Shown here in pieces: positions 8,901 through 18,193 of a stretch of 64,000 nucleotides of DNA. The notes beneath the pieces are model-generated. The model was given only the letters and a program-made list of their open reading frames with translations. It did not search any database and had not been told where the DNA came from. Numbering within the stretch: the stretch's first letter is position 1; every line of letters begins with the position of its first letter. This DNA is from Thalassolituus maritimus. GTDB taxonomy: Bacteria; Pseudomonadota; Gammaproteobacteria; Pseudomonadales; Oceanobacteraceae. The translations under genes were made by a program, and so were the position numbers. The stretch spans positions 313,067 through 377,066 of the forward strand of contig NZ_FTOH01000004.1 in NCBI RefSeq assembly GCF_900156675.1, read 5' to 3'.

Positions 8901-11900
8901 GTCCTTTACTACAACAATTCGTCTCTGAAACCCGCGACCTGTTGCAAAGCATCAGTGAGCAGCTTCTCGAGGTTGAAAAAGCAGACGACAAACAAACTAC
9001 CCTGAACGAATTATTCAGAATCGTTCATACGCTGAAAGGCAATACAGGTCTGTTTGAATTTCCGGATCTGACGCGCGTACTCCACGCTGGTGAAGACGTT
9101 ATGTCAGAAGCCAGAGAGCGTCCTGAGATATGGGACCAGGCATTAACCGACTTGCTCTTTGAATCCATGGATTACGTCAGTAGCTTCTGCGATAGCCTTG
9201 AAGAGAACAATGGTGAACCGGTCTCAGACAGCAAAGCAGCGACACAACTCTCAAAAGATCTGAGAGCCTACCTTGACGGCAACAATTCTGAAGCAAACGC
9301 TGAGGCTACCGACTCTGGCGCTGCTAACGAGCCGCAAAAAGCTAAAAAAGCAGCGACTAAAACGAAGAAAGCAACAGCACAGAAAAAATCCGCCGGTGGA
9401 TCATCTAAACGTCGCCCTCCCCGCGCAAAGGGTCTGCCTCCAGAACATAGCCTGTTAAAAGTTCTTCCGGTCGATACATTGATTGAGGCATGGACAGCGA
9501 GCAGCCCTGACGAACCTATCTGGTTAGTAAAATACTCTCCTCTGGCAGAGTGCTTCTTTCAGGGTGACGATCCTCTGCATACGGCACGCAGTACGCCTGG
9601 CGTACTTTGGGGCAAAGTCGAGAATGCCTGCGCAACTCAAGACATCAACGATCTCGATCCTTATCAGTGCGTCAGTACTTTTACACTACTGAGCAACGCT
9701 TCCGAGGACGAGCTTCATGAGCACTATCGCTACGTTACTGAGCAAACCGATATTGAAGAGCTGAGCAGCCATCATTTATTACTATTGAGCGGCGATGACC
9801 AGAACGATGCGCTTCCAGAAGATACCGTGGATGCTCTCTGCGATGCTGTAGAAGCCATCCAGTTTGATACGGCTTCCGATATCGCAACAACGGCACTCGA
9901 ACTGCTGAATAAAGATCTACAGGCTGCTGCTGCGCTGCGATGGGTTATCGCAATCACCAGTGACACAGACGCTCAGGAAAATGAGGCAAAAGAAGCATTG
10001 ATCGTTGTCTGTCAGCGACTTCGACACAATCAGCATCTGAGTGGTTATCGCTTCTCAGAGCCGGAGCCCGATGAAAAAATCGAAGAAAGAAAAGAAGAAC
10101 ACGAGCCTGAAGAAAGCCGCCTAGATACGTATACCGAGTCAACCACTGATTTATCCGGCGCAGATACTGAGGATCTGCTCGATGCCCTCGTCGAAGACGA
10201 CAGGGAGGCCTTCGAACATATTGTAAGAACTCAGGGGCGCATTCTGGAGCTCGACCCGACCGTCGATTGGGCCAAGGGACGCCTGCGCGCCACTTGCAAT
10301 GTGTTGATAAAGACAACAGCAAGTCTGGGGCTCAGTAGTCTGATCCCAGCACTGGAAGAAGCTGTTAACGCTGCACTGTCTGGCAATACTGAGCCATTGG
10401 CTGACTGGATCAACGAAGTCATTCCGGGCGCCTGCAGCGCAGTTGGCGCGGGTTCAGAGAGCAATAGCGCTGAAGACGAGTCACGTAATCCAGATAATCT
10501 GGATACCCAGCAGGGTCCAGAAGATACAGACATGGAAGCAACAGACATTTCTGAGGAATCGGGCGAAGAAAACCCTGACGAAAGTTCTGACGAAAGTACT
10601 GCCGATGAGGCCGCGGAAGGGTCCTCAGAAGATACTGAATCTCAGGATACAGAGACAACTGAACAACCAGAGATACAGGCTCCTGCAGCCACTGCTCCAG
10701 TCGAGACACCGGCAGAGAAACAGACCGCAGACAAGGCGTCCTCATTCAAACCCGAACCTGCAGTCGCACCATCGAAAAGCGTTAAAGTAGATCAAGAAAA
10801 AATCGACCGTCTCATGAACCTGATTGGCGAAATGACGGTCGCTAAGAATGCCCTTCCTTTCCTGGCCAAGCGCGCGGAGGAACAACATGGACTGCGCGAC
10901 CTCGCCCGCGAGATTAAGGAGCAGTTTGCTGTTGTAAACCGTATCGCAGAAGAAATGCAGGACTCCATCATGCAGATTCGCATGATGCCGTTCTCATTTA
11001 TTTCTATGCGCTTCCCTCGCCTCGTACGCGATATTTCCCGACGCCTGAACAAAGACGTGCAGCTCGTTATAGAGGGTGAGGATACCGAGGCCGACAAGAA
11101 TATTATCGAATCTCTGGCAGAACCATTGATTCATATTGTCCGCAACAGCCTGGATCACGGTATAGAAGCACCGGACGTCCGCAAACAGAAAGGAAAACCC
11201 GCAACCGGCAGTCTGACAATACGAGCATCTCAGGAAGCTGACCGGGTAATGATCGAGATACAGGACGACGGTAAAGGTATTGATCCTGAAGTTATACGTA
11301 ATAAAGCCTTTGAGAAAGGACTGATCGATGAGGCTACCCGTCAACGCCTGACCGATAAAGAAGCCGTCAATCTGGTACTGATGCCGGGTTTTTCAACCGC
11401 CGACGAGGTCTCTGACTTATCAGGTCGCGGAGTAGGTATGGATGCCGTTCGCAGCGCGGTCGATAAAGTGAACGGCACCATGGCACTCGAAAGCCAGGTT
11501 GATAAGGGCACTCGTATCCGCATATCCCTGCCTATGTCGATCGCTGTGACCCGGGTCATGATCATCGAATCAGACAACCAGTTGATGGGTATCCCGATGG
11601 ATCAGGTGCTCGAAACCGTCCGCGTACCACGCTCTGACATTCACACGGTTAAGCACGTCAAAACAACGGTACTACGGGATCGTATTGTGCCGCTCAAGTC
11701 ACTGAACGAGCTACTGGCTCTGCCTGCCGAGCAGATTATCAACGAAGAAGAAGAGCACGCGGTGCTCGTAGCACGGGTCGGTAATGACGTCATTGGTCTG
11801 GTCGTCGACGACTTCCGCGGTTCGGTCGATATTATCCAGAAACCGATGACCGGCGTGCTTTCCGGAATGCAGGCCTATTCTGGCGCAGCTTTGATTGGTG

Positions 11901-11944
11901 ATGGTTCAGTTCTGATGGTCCTGAATCTTAAGGAGGTACTCTGA
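8897..11944 (+). CDS. cheA: Large CheA-type hybrid-free histidine kinase
   Basis: 1015 residues against roughly 650 for E. coli CheA. The order is: HPt (P1) with His44 in RIVHTLKGNTGLFE; a Lys-rich linker (about 135-170); a P2-like domain with an 'FFQGDDPL' motif (about 215); a helical segment (about 415-510) that resembles an HPt fold but has IKTTASLG where the phosphorylated His would be; a long acidic Ser/Glu/Asp/Thr low-complexity stretch (about 515-620); the P3 dimerisation helices (DRLMNLIGEM); the P4 ATPase with N-box HIVRNSLDHGIE, G1 DDGKGI and G2 GRGVGMD; and a C-terminal P5 CheW-like domain. All catalytic boxes look intact, so it should be an active kinase. No C-terminal receiver is present. 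Confidence 0.93.
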   Translation: MSPLLQQFVSETRDLLQSISEQLLEVEKADDKQTTLNELFRIVHTLKGNTGLFEFPDLTRVLHAGEDVMSEARERPEIWDQALTDLLFESMDYVSSFCDSLEENNGEPVSDSKAATQLSKDLRAYLDGNNSEANAEATDSGAANEPQKAKKAATKTKKATAQKKSAGGSSKRRPPRAKGLPPEHSLLKVLPVDTLIEAWTASSPDEPIWLVKYSPLAECFFQGDDPLHTARSTPGVLWGKVENACATQDINDLDPYQCVSTFTLLSNASEDELHEHYRYVTEQTDIEELSSHHLLLLSGDDQNDALPEDTVDALCDAVEAIQFDTASDIATTALELLNKDLQAAAALRWVIAITSDTDAQENEAKEALIVVCQRLRHNQHLSGYRFSEPEPDEKIEERKEEHEPEESRLDTYTESTTDLSGADTEDLLDALVEDDREAFEHIVRTQGRILELDPTVDWAKGRLRATCNVLIKTTASLGLSSLIPALEEAVNAALSGNTEPLADWINEVIPGACSAVGAGSESNSAEDESRNPDNLDTQQGPEDTDMEATDISEESGEENPDESSDESTADEAAEGSSEDTESQDTETTEQPEIQAPAATAPVETPAEKQTADKASSFKPEPAVAPSKSVKVDQEKIDRLMNLIGEMTVAKNALPFLAKRAEEQHGLRDLAREIKEQFAVVNRIAEEMQDSIMQIRMMPFSFISMRFPRLVRDISRRLNKDVQLVIEGEDTEADKNIIESLAEPLIHIVRNSLDHGIEAPDVRKQKGKPATGSLTIRASQEADRVMIEIQDDGKGIDPEVIRNKAFEKGLIDEATRQRLTDKEAVNLVLMPGFSTADEVSDLSGRGVGMDAVRSAVDKVNGTMALESQVDKGTRIRISLPMSIAVTRVMIIESDNQLMGIPMDQVLETVRVPRSDIHTVKHVKTTVLRDRIVPLKSLNELLALPAEQIINEEEEHAVLVARVGNDVIGLVVDDFRGSVDIIQKPMTGVLSGMQAYSGAALIGDGSVLMVLNLKEVL

Positions 11945-12192
11945 TGGCTATCGACTATAGTGAAGAAAGAGCAATATTGAAATCTGTGGTAACCATCCAG
12001 GAGGTTGATGACTTGCAGGAGTGGCTGATAGCTCATCCGCAAGGCGAGATTGACCTAGGAGAATGCGAGCACATGCACACTGCAGCGCTGCAAACCCTGA
12101 CATCCGCCCGGCGCACAATCAACGCCTGGCCTGCAGATACCTCATTCAGGGGCTGGATTGAACCACTGCTGGCAAAACAGGAAGCACAGTAA
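11944..12192 (+). CDS. Small STAS-domain protein
   Basis: 82 residues with the STAS (anti-sigma factor antagonist) core: EIDLGECEHMHTAALQTL matches the 'DLSxVxxxDSSGLxxLL' loop, with Thr at the position of the usual phosphorylatable Ser. It is shorter than typical STAS proteins (about 100-110). It overlaps cheA and the next cheY by one base at each end (TGATG and TAATG), so it is part of the polycistron. There is no anti-sigma kinase or PP2C phosphatase in the window. It may bind CheA, CheY or the HEAT protein. The function is inferred only from fold resemblance. Confidence 0.65.
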   Translation: MAIDYSEERAILKSVVTIQEVDDLQEWLIAHPQGEIDLGECEHMHTAALQTLTSARRTINAWPADTSFRGWIEPLLAKQEAQ

Positions 12193-12563
12193 TGAGTAAA
12201 CTGATATTTGTTGTTGATGACTCTGCCACTATGCTGATGAGTGTGCGTTCATCACTCGAAATGAATGGCTTCAGAGTCGAAACCGCATCTGATGGCGTTG
12301 AAGCTCTGGACCGTCTGAACAGCATGAACCCTGACCTGATCATTACCGACATGAACATGCCCAGAATGGGAGGTATGGAGCTGATACAGGCTCTCCGGGC
12401 CATGTCTAAATTCCGATTTACGCCGATTCTCACGCTCACAACAGAGAGTGAATCGTCAAAACGTGACCAGGCAAAACGCCTTGGAGCTACAGGTTGGTTA
12501 GTAAAACCTGTTCCCGCTATGGATCTGGCAAAAATTATTAAACAGGTTCTGCCAGGCGCCTGA
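12192..12563 (+). CDS. CheY-like single-domain response regulator (second)
   Basis: 123-residue receiver with Asp9/Asp10 (FVVDDSA), phospho-acceptor Asp53 ([12 protein letters not shown]), Thr83/84 (LTTESES) and Lys105 (LVKP). The sequence '[24 protein letters not shown]' is the pattern seen in the CheY paired with CheA in many non-enteric chemosensory clusters. It is clearly different from the first CheY of the operon, so the system has two possible phosphate acceptors besides CheB. It is preceded directly by the STAS gene and followed after 13 bases by the membrane receptor gene. Confidence 0.92.
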   Translation: MSKLIFVVDDSATMLMSVRSSLEMNGFRVETASDGVEALDRLNSMNPDLIITDMNMPRMGGMELIQALRAMSKFRFTPILTLTTESESSKRDQAKRLGATGWLVKPVPAMDLAKIIKQVLPGA

Positions 12564-12576
12564 GCGCGGAGGTGAT

Positions 12577-13887
12577 ATGAAACAAGATACTGATCTGATA
12601 CCGCTACGCATAAAACGGAATCGCCTTGCTCTGCTTGGCAACGCTCTCGTCCCATTCATTCTTCTGATCGTACTGGCAACAGGGCACCGTACTCTGGGCG
12701 GCATATTTTCCGATATTCTCGATGCTAATGCGATTGGTGGAGCACTGTTTCTCTCATTTTTAACATTCGCCATCATCCACTTTAATCGCATTTGGGTAAA
12801 ATGGTTTGTCGCTAGAATGACAGGAGATGAAGCCCCACGCCGCGAAAGTAATTTTGACGAAGCTGAACCCATGATGGTGTTGTCGGCTGCCGAAAAGCAA
12901 ATGCTGGCCGACCTACGGAACGTATTAATCAGCTTCAGTCCGATTGCTGCACTGTTTAACGCCCACCTGAGCAAAACGAACGAAGTCACCGAAGAAGCAG
13001 CAACCACAATTATGGAACGTCTGATGTCAATTAATGACCGTTCGCAGATGTTTCTTCAGACACTGAACATGGGTAAATCCGAAGCTGATGACATCAGTGA
13101 AAATGCCCACAACATTATCAAACGCAGTCAGGAACTGCTCAGCGAAATGACGCGTTACCGGGAAATTCATGAGCAGCAGCGTGAAAAAGAAGAGCAGGCG
13201 ATCCGGGATGTTGTTACTCAGGTTGAAAGCTTTAAACCCCTGATTGGCCTGATCCGGGATGTGACTAAACAAACCAACCTTCTGGCATTAAATGCCGCCA
13301 TCGAGGCCGCCCGTGCTGGCGAAGCCGGTCGTGGCTTTGCCGTTGTTGCCGATGAAGTGCGTACTCTATCTATGCAGATTGAAGACGCTGCAGGAAAAAT
13401 CGAGGACAGTGTTCTTCAGGTTTCGAATACCGTTGAAAGTCAGCTGAAAGAAATGGCTGTCAGCAGTGAAAAAACAGCGGATGAAATGAACTGGCTTGCC
13501 AATATTACCGATGCCGTTTCCTCTATTTCTAAAGACTTCGAACAGGCGGTCAGTGCACTGGATCACTTATCCGGCAACACCGAAGAAGCGATTGATCTCG
13601 TGCGCAACTCTGTCATGGATGTATTGAGCGAATCTCAATTTCAGGATGTTTCAAGACAGCAGATTGAACACGTTCAGCATGGCCTTGAACTGCTTGAAGA
13701 ACGCTTTCGTCTTCTGAGCCAGGCCGTGGCTGGTGAAATTGACCACCCATTGCTGGACCTTAGTGATGTCGCAGAAGCCCTGAAGAAAATTTATACCATG
13801 CAGATTCAGGCGGATACTCATCAATCGGTCGTGACAGGTGAAGCGACTGAAAGCAAAGACGAGCGCCCAACCATCGAACTGTTCTGA
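12577..13887 (+). CDS. Membrane-anchored methyl-accepting protein with minimal periplasmic loop
   Basis: Two hydrophobic segments near the N-terminus (about 18-37 and 52-69) are separated by only about 15 residues, so there is essentially no periplasmic sensor. After an acidic cytoplasmic stretch the protein forms a short coiled-coil hairpin with the receptor tip [29 protein letters not shown] at about 232-260, and ends with the [17 protein letters not shown] segment. At 436 residues it is short for a receptor. An excellent Shine-Dalgarno, GGAGGTGAT, precedes the ATG. It could anchor an otherwise cytoplasmic array to the membrane or sense through the membrane itself. Confidence 0.9.
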   Translation: MKQDTDLIPLRIKRNRLALLGNALVPFILLIVLATGHRTLGGIFSDILDANAIGGALFLSFLTFAIIHFNRIWVKWFVARMTGDEAPRRESNFDEAEPMMVLSAAEKQMLADLRNVLISFSPIAALFNAHLSKTNEVTEEAATTIMERLMSINDRSQMFLQTLNMGKSEADDISENAHNIIKRSQELLSEMTRYREIHEQQREKEEQAIRDVVTQVESFKPLIGLIRDVTKQTNLLALNAAIEAARAGEAGRGFAVVADEVRTLSMQIEDAAGKIEDSVLQVSNTVESQLKEMAVSSEKTADEMNWLANITDAVSSISKDFEQAVSALDHLSGNTEEAIDLVRNSVMDVLSESQFQDVSRQQIEHVQHGLELLEERFRLLSQAVAGEIDHPLLDLSDVAEALKKIYTMQIQADTHQSVVTGEATESKDERPTIELF

Positions 13888-13903
13888 GAAAGGTAATCAC
13901 GAC

Positions 13904-14671
13904 ATGGCTGTCCGGATCGCGATCTGTAACCGTAAGGGAGGCACTGGAAAGTCAACGGTATCAGTGAATCTGGCAGCCGGGCTGGCCGAACACGGCTTCC
14001 GGGTACTGATTATTGACCTTGACTCTCAGTCTCATTGCGCCGCTGGGCTCGGTATTAAGCCCTCTGCCCCCTTTGTTCACGATATCTTCCGAGGCAATCA
14101 CCAGACACTCAATGACTCCATCGTACTGAGTGATTATCCCGGCTTATGGCTGTCCCCCGCTGATCCGACATTTGACCACAACAACGCCGGTGAAAGTCAG
14201 CTTCAGCTGGATGAAGCACTGCGCCAGAATAAAATTGATGATCGCTTTGATGTTGTTCTGATGGACACTCCTCCTTCGCAGGATCAGCTGTTAATGAATG
14301 CGTTAATGGCTGCCGACTGGGTTGTCGTACCTTTCGTGCCGCATTTCCTGTCCTACCAGGGGATTAAACAGTTGGTCAGACTTATGCACTCGGTAAAGCT
14401 CAGTAATAACCCTAAACTTCAACTGGCTGGCTTTTTGCCCACCATGGCCAGTAAAACCATGAAGCATCATAAAGCAGTGATGGAAGAAGTCAGTCGACAC
14501 TTTGGTCACGACCGGATATTACCCGCCATACGGACCGATATACGCCTTGCTGACGCATTCAGAAAAGGCCAGCCCGTCATTGGTTTTGCGCCAAAATCAC
14601 GGGCAGCGGAGGATTTCTCGGTGCTGAGTCAGTGTATTGGTGAACGACTATCGGTGCGTGAGCACGCCTGA
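13904..14671 (+). CDS. ParA/Soj-family ATPase, likely array-positioning protein
   Basis: 255 residues with the deviant Walker A motif KGGTGKST at 11-18, Walker A' region LIIDLDSQSH and the Walker B-like VLMDTPPSQDQ. ParA ATPases pattern on the nucleoid or pole and move cargo. Chemosensory clusters often carry one: ParC places polar arrays in Vibrio and PpfA segregates the cytoplasmic cluster of Rhodobacter sphaeroides. It is the last gene of the operon, 16 bases after the membrane receptor, with GAAAGG before the ATG at 13904. An upstream in-frame ATG at 13838 would overlap the receptor gene and is less likely. No ParB gene is present. Its 3' end overlaps the convergent GGDEF-EAL gene by 24 bases. 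Confidence 0.85.
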   Translation: MAVRIAICNRKGGTGKSTVSVNLAAGLAEHGFRVLIIDLDSQSHCAAGLGIKPSAPFVHDIFRGNHQTLNDSIVLSDYPGLWLSPADPTFDHNNAGESQLQLDEALRQNKIDDRFDVVLMDTPPSQDQLLMNALMAADWVVVPFVPHFLSYQGIKQLVRLMHSVKLSNNPKLQLAGFLPTMASKTMKHHKAVMEEVSRHFGHDRILPAIRTDIRLADAFRKGQPVIGFAPKSRAAEDFSVLSQCIGERLSVREHA

Positions 14672-16735
14672 CTGTTCCGAGATTGTTGTAGCAAAAATAG
14701 CTTTAAGTTGTTCAAGTTCCTGAGGGCGGTCAAACAGATATCCCTGCATCAGGTTACAACCGTGAATCTTCAGAAAATCACGCTGAGCTTCGGTTTCTAC
14801 ACCCTCTGCACACAGTTCTATCCCCAGACGCTTTGCCATCTCAATAATGGTTAAAACCAATGCATCATCGCGGGCTGTAAGGCCAATATTCTCAACAAAC
14901 TGTTTATCAATCTTGATCAGATCGATAGGAATACGAGTCAGGTAACTGAGCGACGAATACCCTGTGCCGAAGTCGTCTAACGCGACGCGACAACCAAGTT
15001 CGCTGATGTCATTGAAGAATCGGTTCGCCATCTCAAGATTATCGAGATACGCATGCTCCGTCACTTCAAACTCAATGAGCTCAGGACGAACAGAATGGGT
15101 TTCAAACGTACTGCGGATAAAATCAGAGAACTGGTAGCGCTTAAGATCGTATGCCGACAGATTAAGAGAAACCAGTATCGGAACAGGAAGGTCCTGAAAG
15201 TAATCCGCAACATCGCGGCAGACACGCTCAACAACCCAGTCGGTGAGCGCAGAAATTTTGCCTGAGCGTTCAGCAATAGGGATAAAATCTGATGGCGCCA
15301 CTCTGCCCAGCGAGTGGCTGTTCCAACGCACCAGTGCCTCGACACCCCGGGGTTCAGCGTCACTGCTGACCTTGGGTTGATAACAGATGTAGAACTCACC
15401 ACGCTCCAGACCCGGCTCAATGGCATTAGCAATGTCAATTTTACGCTGATGCTCTATGAGCATATTTTCCTGGAAGAAGCAGTACTGAGACTTACCCTCT
15501 TTTTTGGCAACGTACATGGCGACATCGGCATTACGTATCGTGTCCTGCGTATCAAAACCGCCTTCGGACGCCCGCGCAATACCGACGCTGGCGCTGATCC
15601 GGACCTCCCATGAATCAATCAGAAAAGTCGCTCTCAGACCACTGACAATGTCTTCAGCCATATTCTCCGGATGATCAGGAGAGGTTCGACACAAAACAAG
15701 GAATTCATCACCGCCATGACGACTGACAACGTCTTCTCTCGGGATGTACGATTTCAGCCTCTCCGCAACCTCAACCAGCAGTTTGTCACCGACCTCGTGG
15801 CCCAGCGTATCGTTGACCTCTTTGAAACCGTCGAGATCGACGAACATGACTACCAGGTCGCCTTCCTTGCTATCACGCAATTCACGTAATGAAGCATCGA
15901 GAATGCCCATAAAACTCTGACGATTAAGCAGACGCGTCAGGCTGTCGTAGTTCGCCAGGTATTCCATTTCTTCCCGGCGCTGTTCCAGAAGTTCGACATA
16001 CTCCTGATTTATGTCGGACTCAACACGGATCGCATCCATCATATTGTTGATGTCCTGCGTTAACGACGACACCTCGTACTTACCGTATACAGGGATCTTG
16101 AGTCGATAGTCTTTGGTCTCCTGAACTTTTCGGGCAAATTCAGATAACTGAGTCAAAGGCCACAACCAACGGCTGGCCTGTACATAGAACAGACCCACCA
16201 TGATCAGGATCACAGCAATCGCGACAGGAAGAATACGTAATGCCAGGCTGATAGTGCTGGAAAGCAGTGGTCCCTCAAGGTCAACGATCAGGGCCAGATG
16301 CCCCATCACCAAAGGTGGTTCGCCGATACGTCGGACAGCAATCAGACGTCCGTCGTCGCGTAGTACACCAGACTCGAAAAACTTCCAGTCCGTGAAATCA
16401 ACGGGGAAATCACCCTGGCTCTCAAGCATGGCCTGGCCAGCATACAGTTCAAGTACGTTCCACTGCGGGTCAAAAATGGCGGCACCCACCACATTTTCGT
16501 AAGGCTCAAGGCTCAGCAGATAACGCTTCAGGTCGAAGAAATGATCCGACTTACTGAGAATCCCAACCAGGTCGCTGGCCATGTTGTCAGAGAGTGCACG
16601 GAGATCGCTTTCAACATAACGGGTGTAAAGCTCCCGATGCTCGCGCAGGGCAGAATAAAATACAGAAGTAGCGACCAGTGCAATCGAGATAAGACTCAAT
16701 AGCATTACCGCCGTTCTGATGCTTCTAATCAGCAT
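14648..16735 (-). CDS. Membrane GGDEF-EAL protein with HAMP domain
   Basis: 695 residues. An N-terminal membrane helix (about 8-28), a periplasmic region of about 140 residues, a second helix (about 170-190), a HAMP-like linker, GGDEF (intact motif HGGDEF near 345) and EAL (intact: EALVRW, DDFGTGYSS, KIDKQF, EGVET). Both catalytic signatures are preserved, so it could make or degrade c-di-GMP; there is no clear RxxD inhibitory site before GGDEF. The divergent gene pair across the 246-base gap encodes a porin and a PstS-like periplasmic protein, which may feed a periplasmic signal to this sensor. It converges on and overlaps the parA-like gene. Confidence 0.9.
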   Translation of the reverse strand: MLIRSIRTAVMLLSLISIALVATSVFYSALREHRELYTRYVESDLRALSDNMASDLVGILSKSDHFFDLKRYLLSLEPYENVVGAAIFDPQWNVLELYAGQAMLESQGDFPVDFTDWKFFESGVLRDDGRLIAVRRIGEPPLVMGHLALIVDLEGPLLSSTISLALRILPVAIAVILIMVGLFYVQASRWLWPLTQLSEFARKVQETKDYRLKIPVYGKYEVSSLTQDINNMMDAIRVESDINQEYVELLEQRREEMEYLANYDSLTRLLNRQSFMGILDASLRELRDSKEGDLVVMFVDLDGFKEVNDTLGHEVGDKLLVEVAERLKSYIPREDVVSRHGGDEFLVLCRTSPDHPENMAEDIVSGLRATFLIDSWEVRISASVGIARASEGGFDTQDTIRNADVAMYVAKKEGKSQYCFFQENMLIEHQRKIDIANAIEPGLERGEFYICYQPKVSSDAEPRGVEALVRWNSHSLGRVAPSDFIPIAERSGKISALTDWVVERVCRDVADYFQDLPVPILVSLNLSAYDLKRYQFSDFIRSTFETHSVRPELIEFEVTEHAYLDNLEMANRFFNDISELGCRVALDDFGTGYSSLSYLTRIPIDLIKIDKQFVENIGLTARDDALVLTIIEMAKRLGIELCAEGVETEAQRDFLKIHGCNLMQGYLFDRPQELEQLKAIFATTISEQSGVLTHR

Positions 16736-16981
16736 GTAACTCTCTCTGTTCCCTGACGTCGTAAATTTTTATACCTGCCATCAGATCATAGTTCACTATA
16801 AGTTCAATGTCTGGCCGTTAAGGAATGATATTTATCCTTCTCAGCCTATCACTTATATGACATATTAGGCCAAACTGTCAGAAGTGGGACATCCCGCAAG
16901 CTGTATGGGCAGAATTGATTACTATACTCCTGCAACAGAGCCGACATTGAGTACTCTGACGCAACTTGGAGCAACCATATA
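16736..16981. promoter_or_regulatory. Divergent promoter region, GGDEF-EAL / porin
   Basis: 246 bases between divergent starts. Promoters for both directions are expected here. By eye no strong consensus promoter or operator stands out. Confidence 0.3.
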
Positions 16982-18193
16982 ATGATAAAAATACCCGGTG
17001 TTGCTGCCGTTGTATCTGCCCTCCTTCTGAGTGCAGAGGCATGCTATGCAGAAAAACTGACCGACAATCTGGAAATCTCGGGCTTTGCCCGCGTCATTGG
17101 TGGCTACCTCAGCCACAGCAGCCGACGTTTCGATGGCTATACCAATGAAGTATCTCTGGATGAGCAATCACTGTTAGCAGTACAGCCATCCTATTCCTTC
17201 AACGATAAACTGTCCGTTTCGAGCCAGTTTGTCGCACATACCAGTGACGATCGTGACAGCGGGCTGGAGTGGGCTTACCTGAGTTACCAGCCAAGCAGCG
17301 CATGGCACTTCAGGGCTGGGAAACTGCGTACACCGTTTTTTATTTACAGCGACGGTTACGACGTTGGCTACAGCTATCCATGGGTAACCGCACCTGTGCA
17401 GGTTTACAACAATTACCTGTTCTCTAATTTTAATGGCGCCAGTGCCAGTTATTATCACGCCGGTAACTCTCTGGCCCTCAACCTTGAAGCTTACTATGGA
17501 TACTTCAAAGGCGATTTGTTCCTTGCCGGCACAAAAGTAGACGTTGAAACAGAAGTTGAAGACCTGGCGGGGATCGTCGCTACGATTAATCGCAATAACC
17601 TGTCTTTACGCATGTCATACCATCAGGCGCACAACACGACCGAGATCCCGAATGTATCTGAACTGCGCTCACAATTGTATGCCCTCGGCTACAACGACAG
17701 CGCCAAAAGTCTGGAATCTTCCGGTAATGTATACGCTCTGCAGACATCTCTCAGCTACGACACGTTAAATTCATTCTATAAAGCAGAATGGGTCAACATA
17801 GTCACAGGGTACGAAATTGCTCCTGAGATCACGGGTTACTACCTGATGGCAGGTCGGGTTATCAACGACTGGACACTGCACGCGACATACAGCCGCAGCG
17901 AATACAGTGCAGTCAAAATGTCGAACGAGCTGCCGATGCCCCCGACCGGAAACCCGCAGCAGGATATGTTATCAACGGCCTACTACCAGGTATTTGCCAG
18001 CACACCGAATGGCAACCTGGATAGCTACACCCTGGGAACACGTTGGGACTTTCGGATGAATATGGCACTGAAAGCAGAAATAACTCTGCTTGAAGAGTCA
18101 CGAAGCCGCAGCGGTTTCTTTATGAGCCCATCATCAAATGACTCCACTGAAAATGCCTACCTCTACCAAGTGGCGTGGGAGTGGATCTTCTGA
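16982..18193 (+). CDS. Outer-membrane beta-barrel porin-like protein
   Basis: 403 residues with a Sec signal peptide ending near AEACYAEKL (about residue 24) and then alternating amphipathic strands with many aromatic residues, finishing on a C-terminal Trp-Ile-Phe as in barrel proteins recognised by the BAM machinery. It begins 'LEISGFARVIGGYL', a common opening strand of porins found beside signalling genes. Substrate is unknown. The stop overlaps the next ATG by one base, so it is coupled to the small periplasmic protein. Together with the divergent GGDEF-EAL gene they may form a sensing module, which is an inference from arrangement. Confidence 0.75.
   Translation: MIKIPGVAAVVSALLLSAEACYAEKLTDNLEISGFARVIGGYLSHSSRRFDGYTNEVSLDEQSLLAVQPSYSFNDKLSVSSQFVAHTSDDRDSGLEWAYLSYQPSSAWHFRAGKLRTPFFIYSDGYDVGYSYPWVTAPVQVYNNYLFSNFNGASASYYHAGNSLALNLEAYYGYFKGDLFLAGTKVDVETEVEDLAGIVATINRNNLSLRMSYHQAHNTTEIPNVSELRSQLYALGYNDSAKSLESSGNVYALQTSLSYDTLNSFYKAEWVNIVTGYEIAPEITGYYLMAGRVINDWTLHATYSRSEYSAVKMSNELPMPPTGNPQQDMLSTAYYQVFASTPNGNLDSYTLGTRWDFRMNMALKAEITLLEESRSRSGFFMSPSSNDSTENAYLYQVAWEWIF

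Noticed and set aside
2497..14671. Reading the operon as the flagellar chemotaxis cluster
   Set aside because: No cheZ, flagellar, motor or sigma-28 promoter is present, and the receptor and scaffold types differ from flagellar clusters. It is not excluded that its CheY acts on a motor encoded elsewhere.
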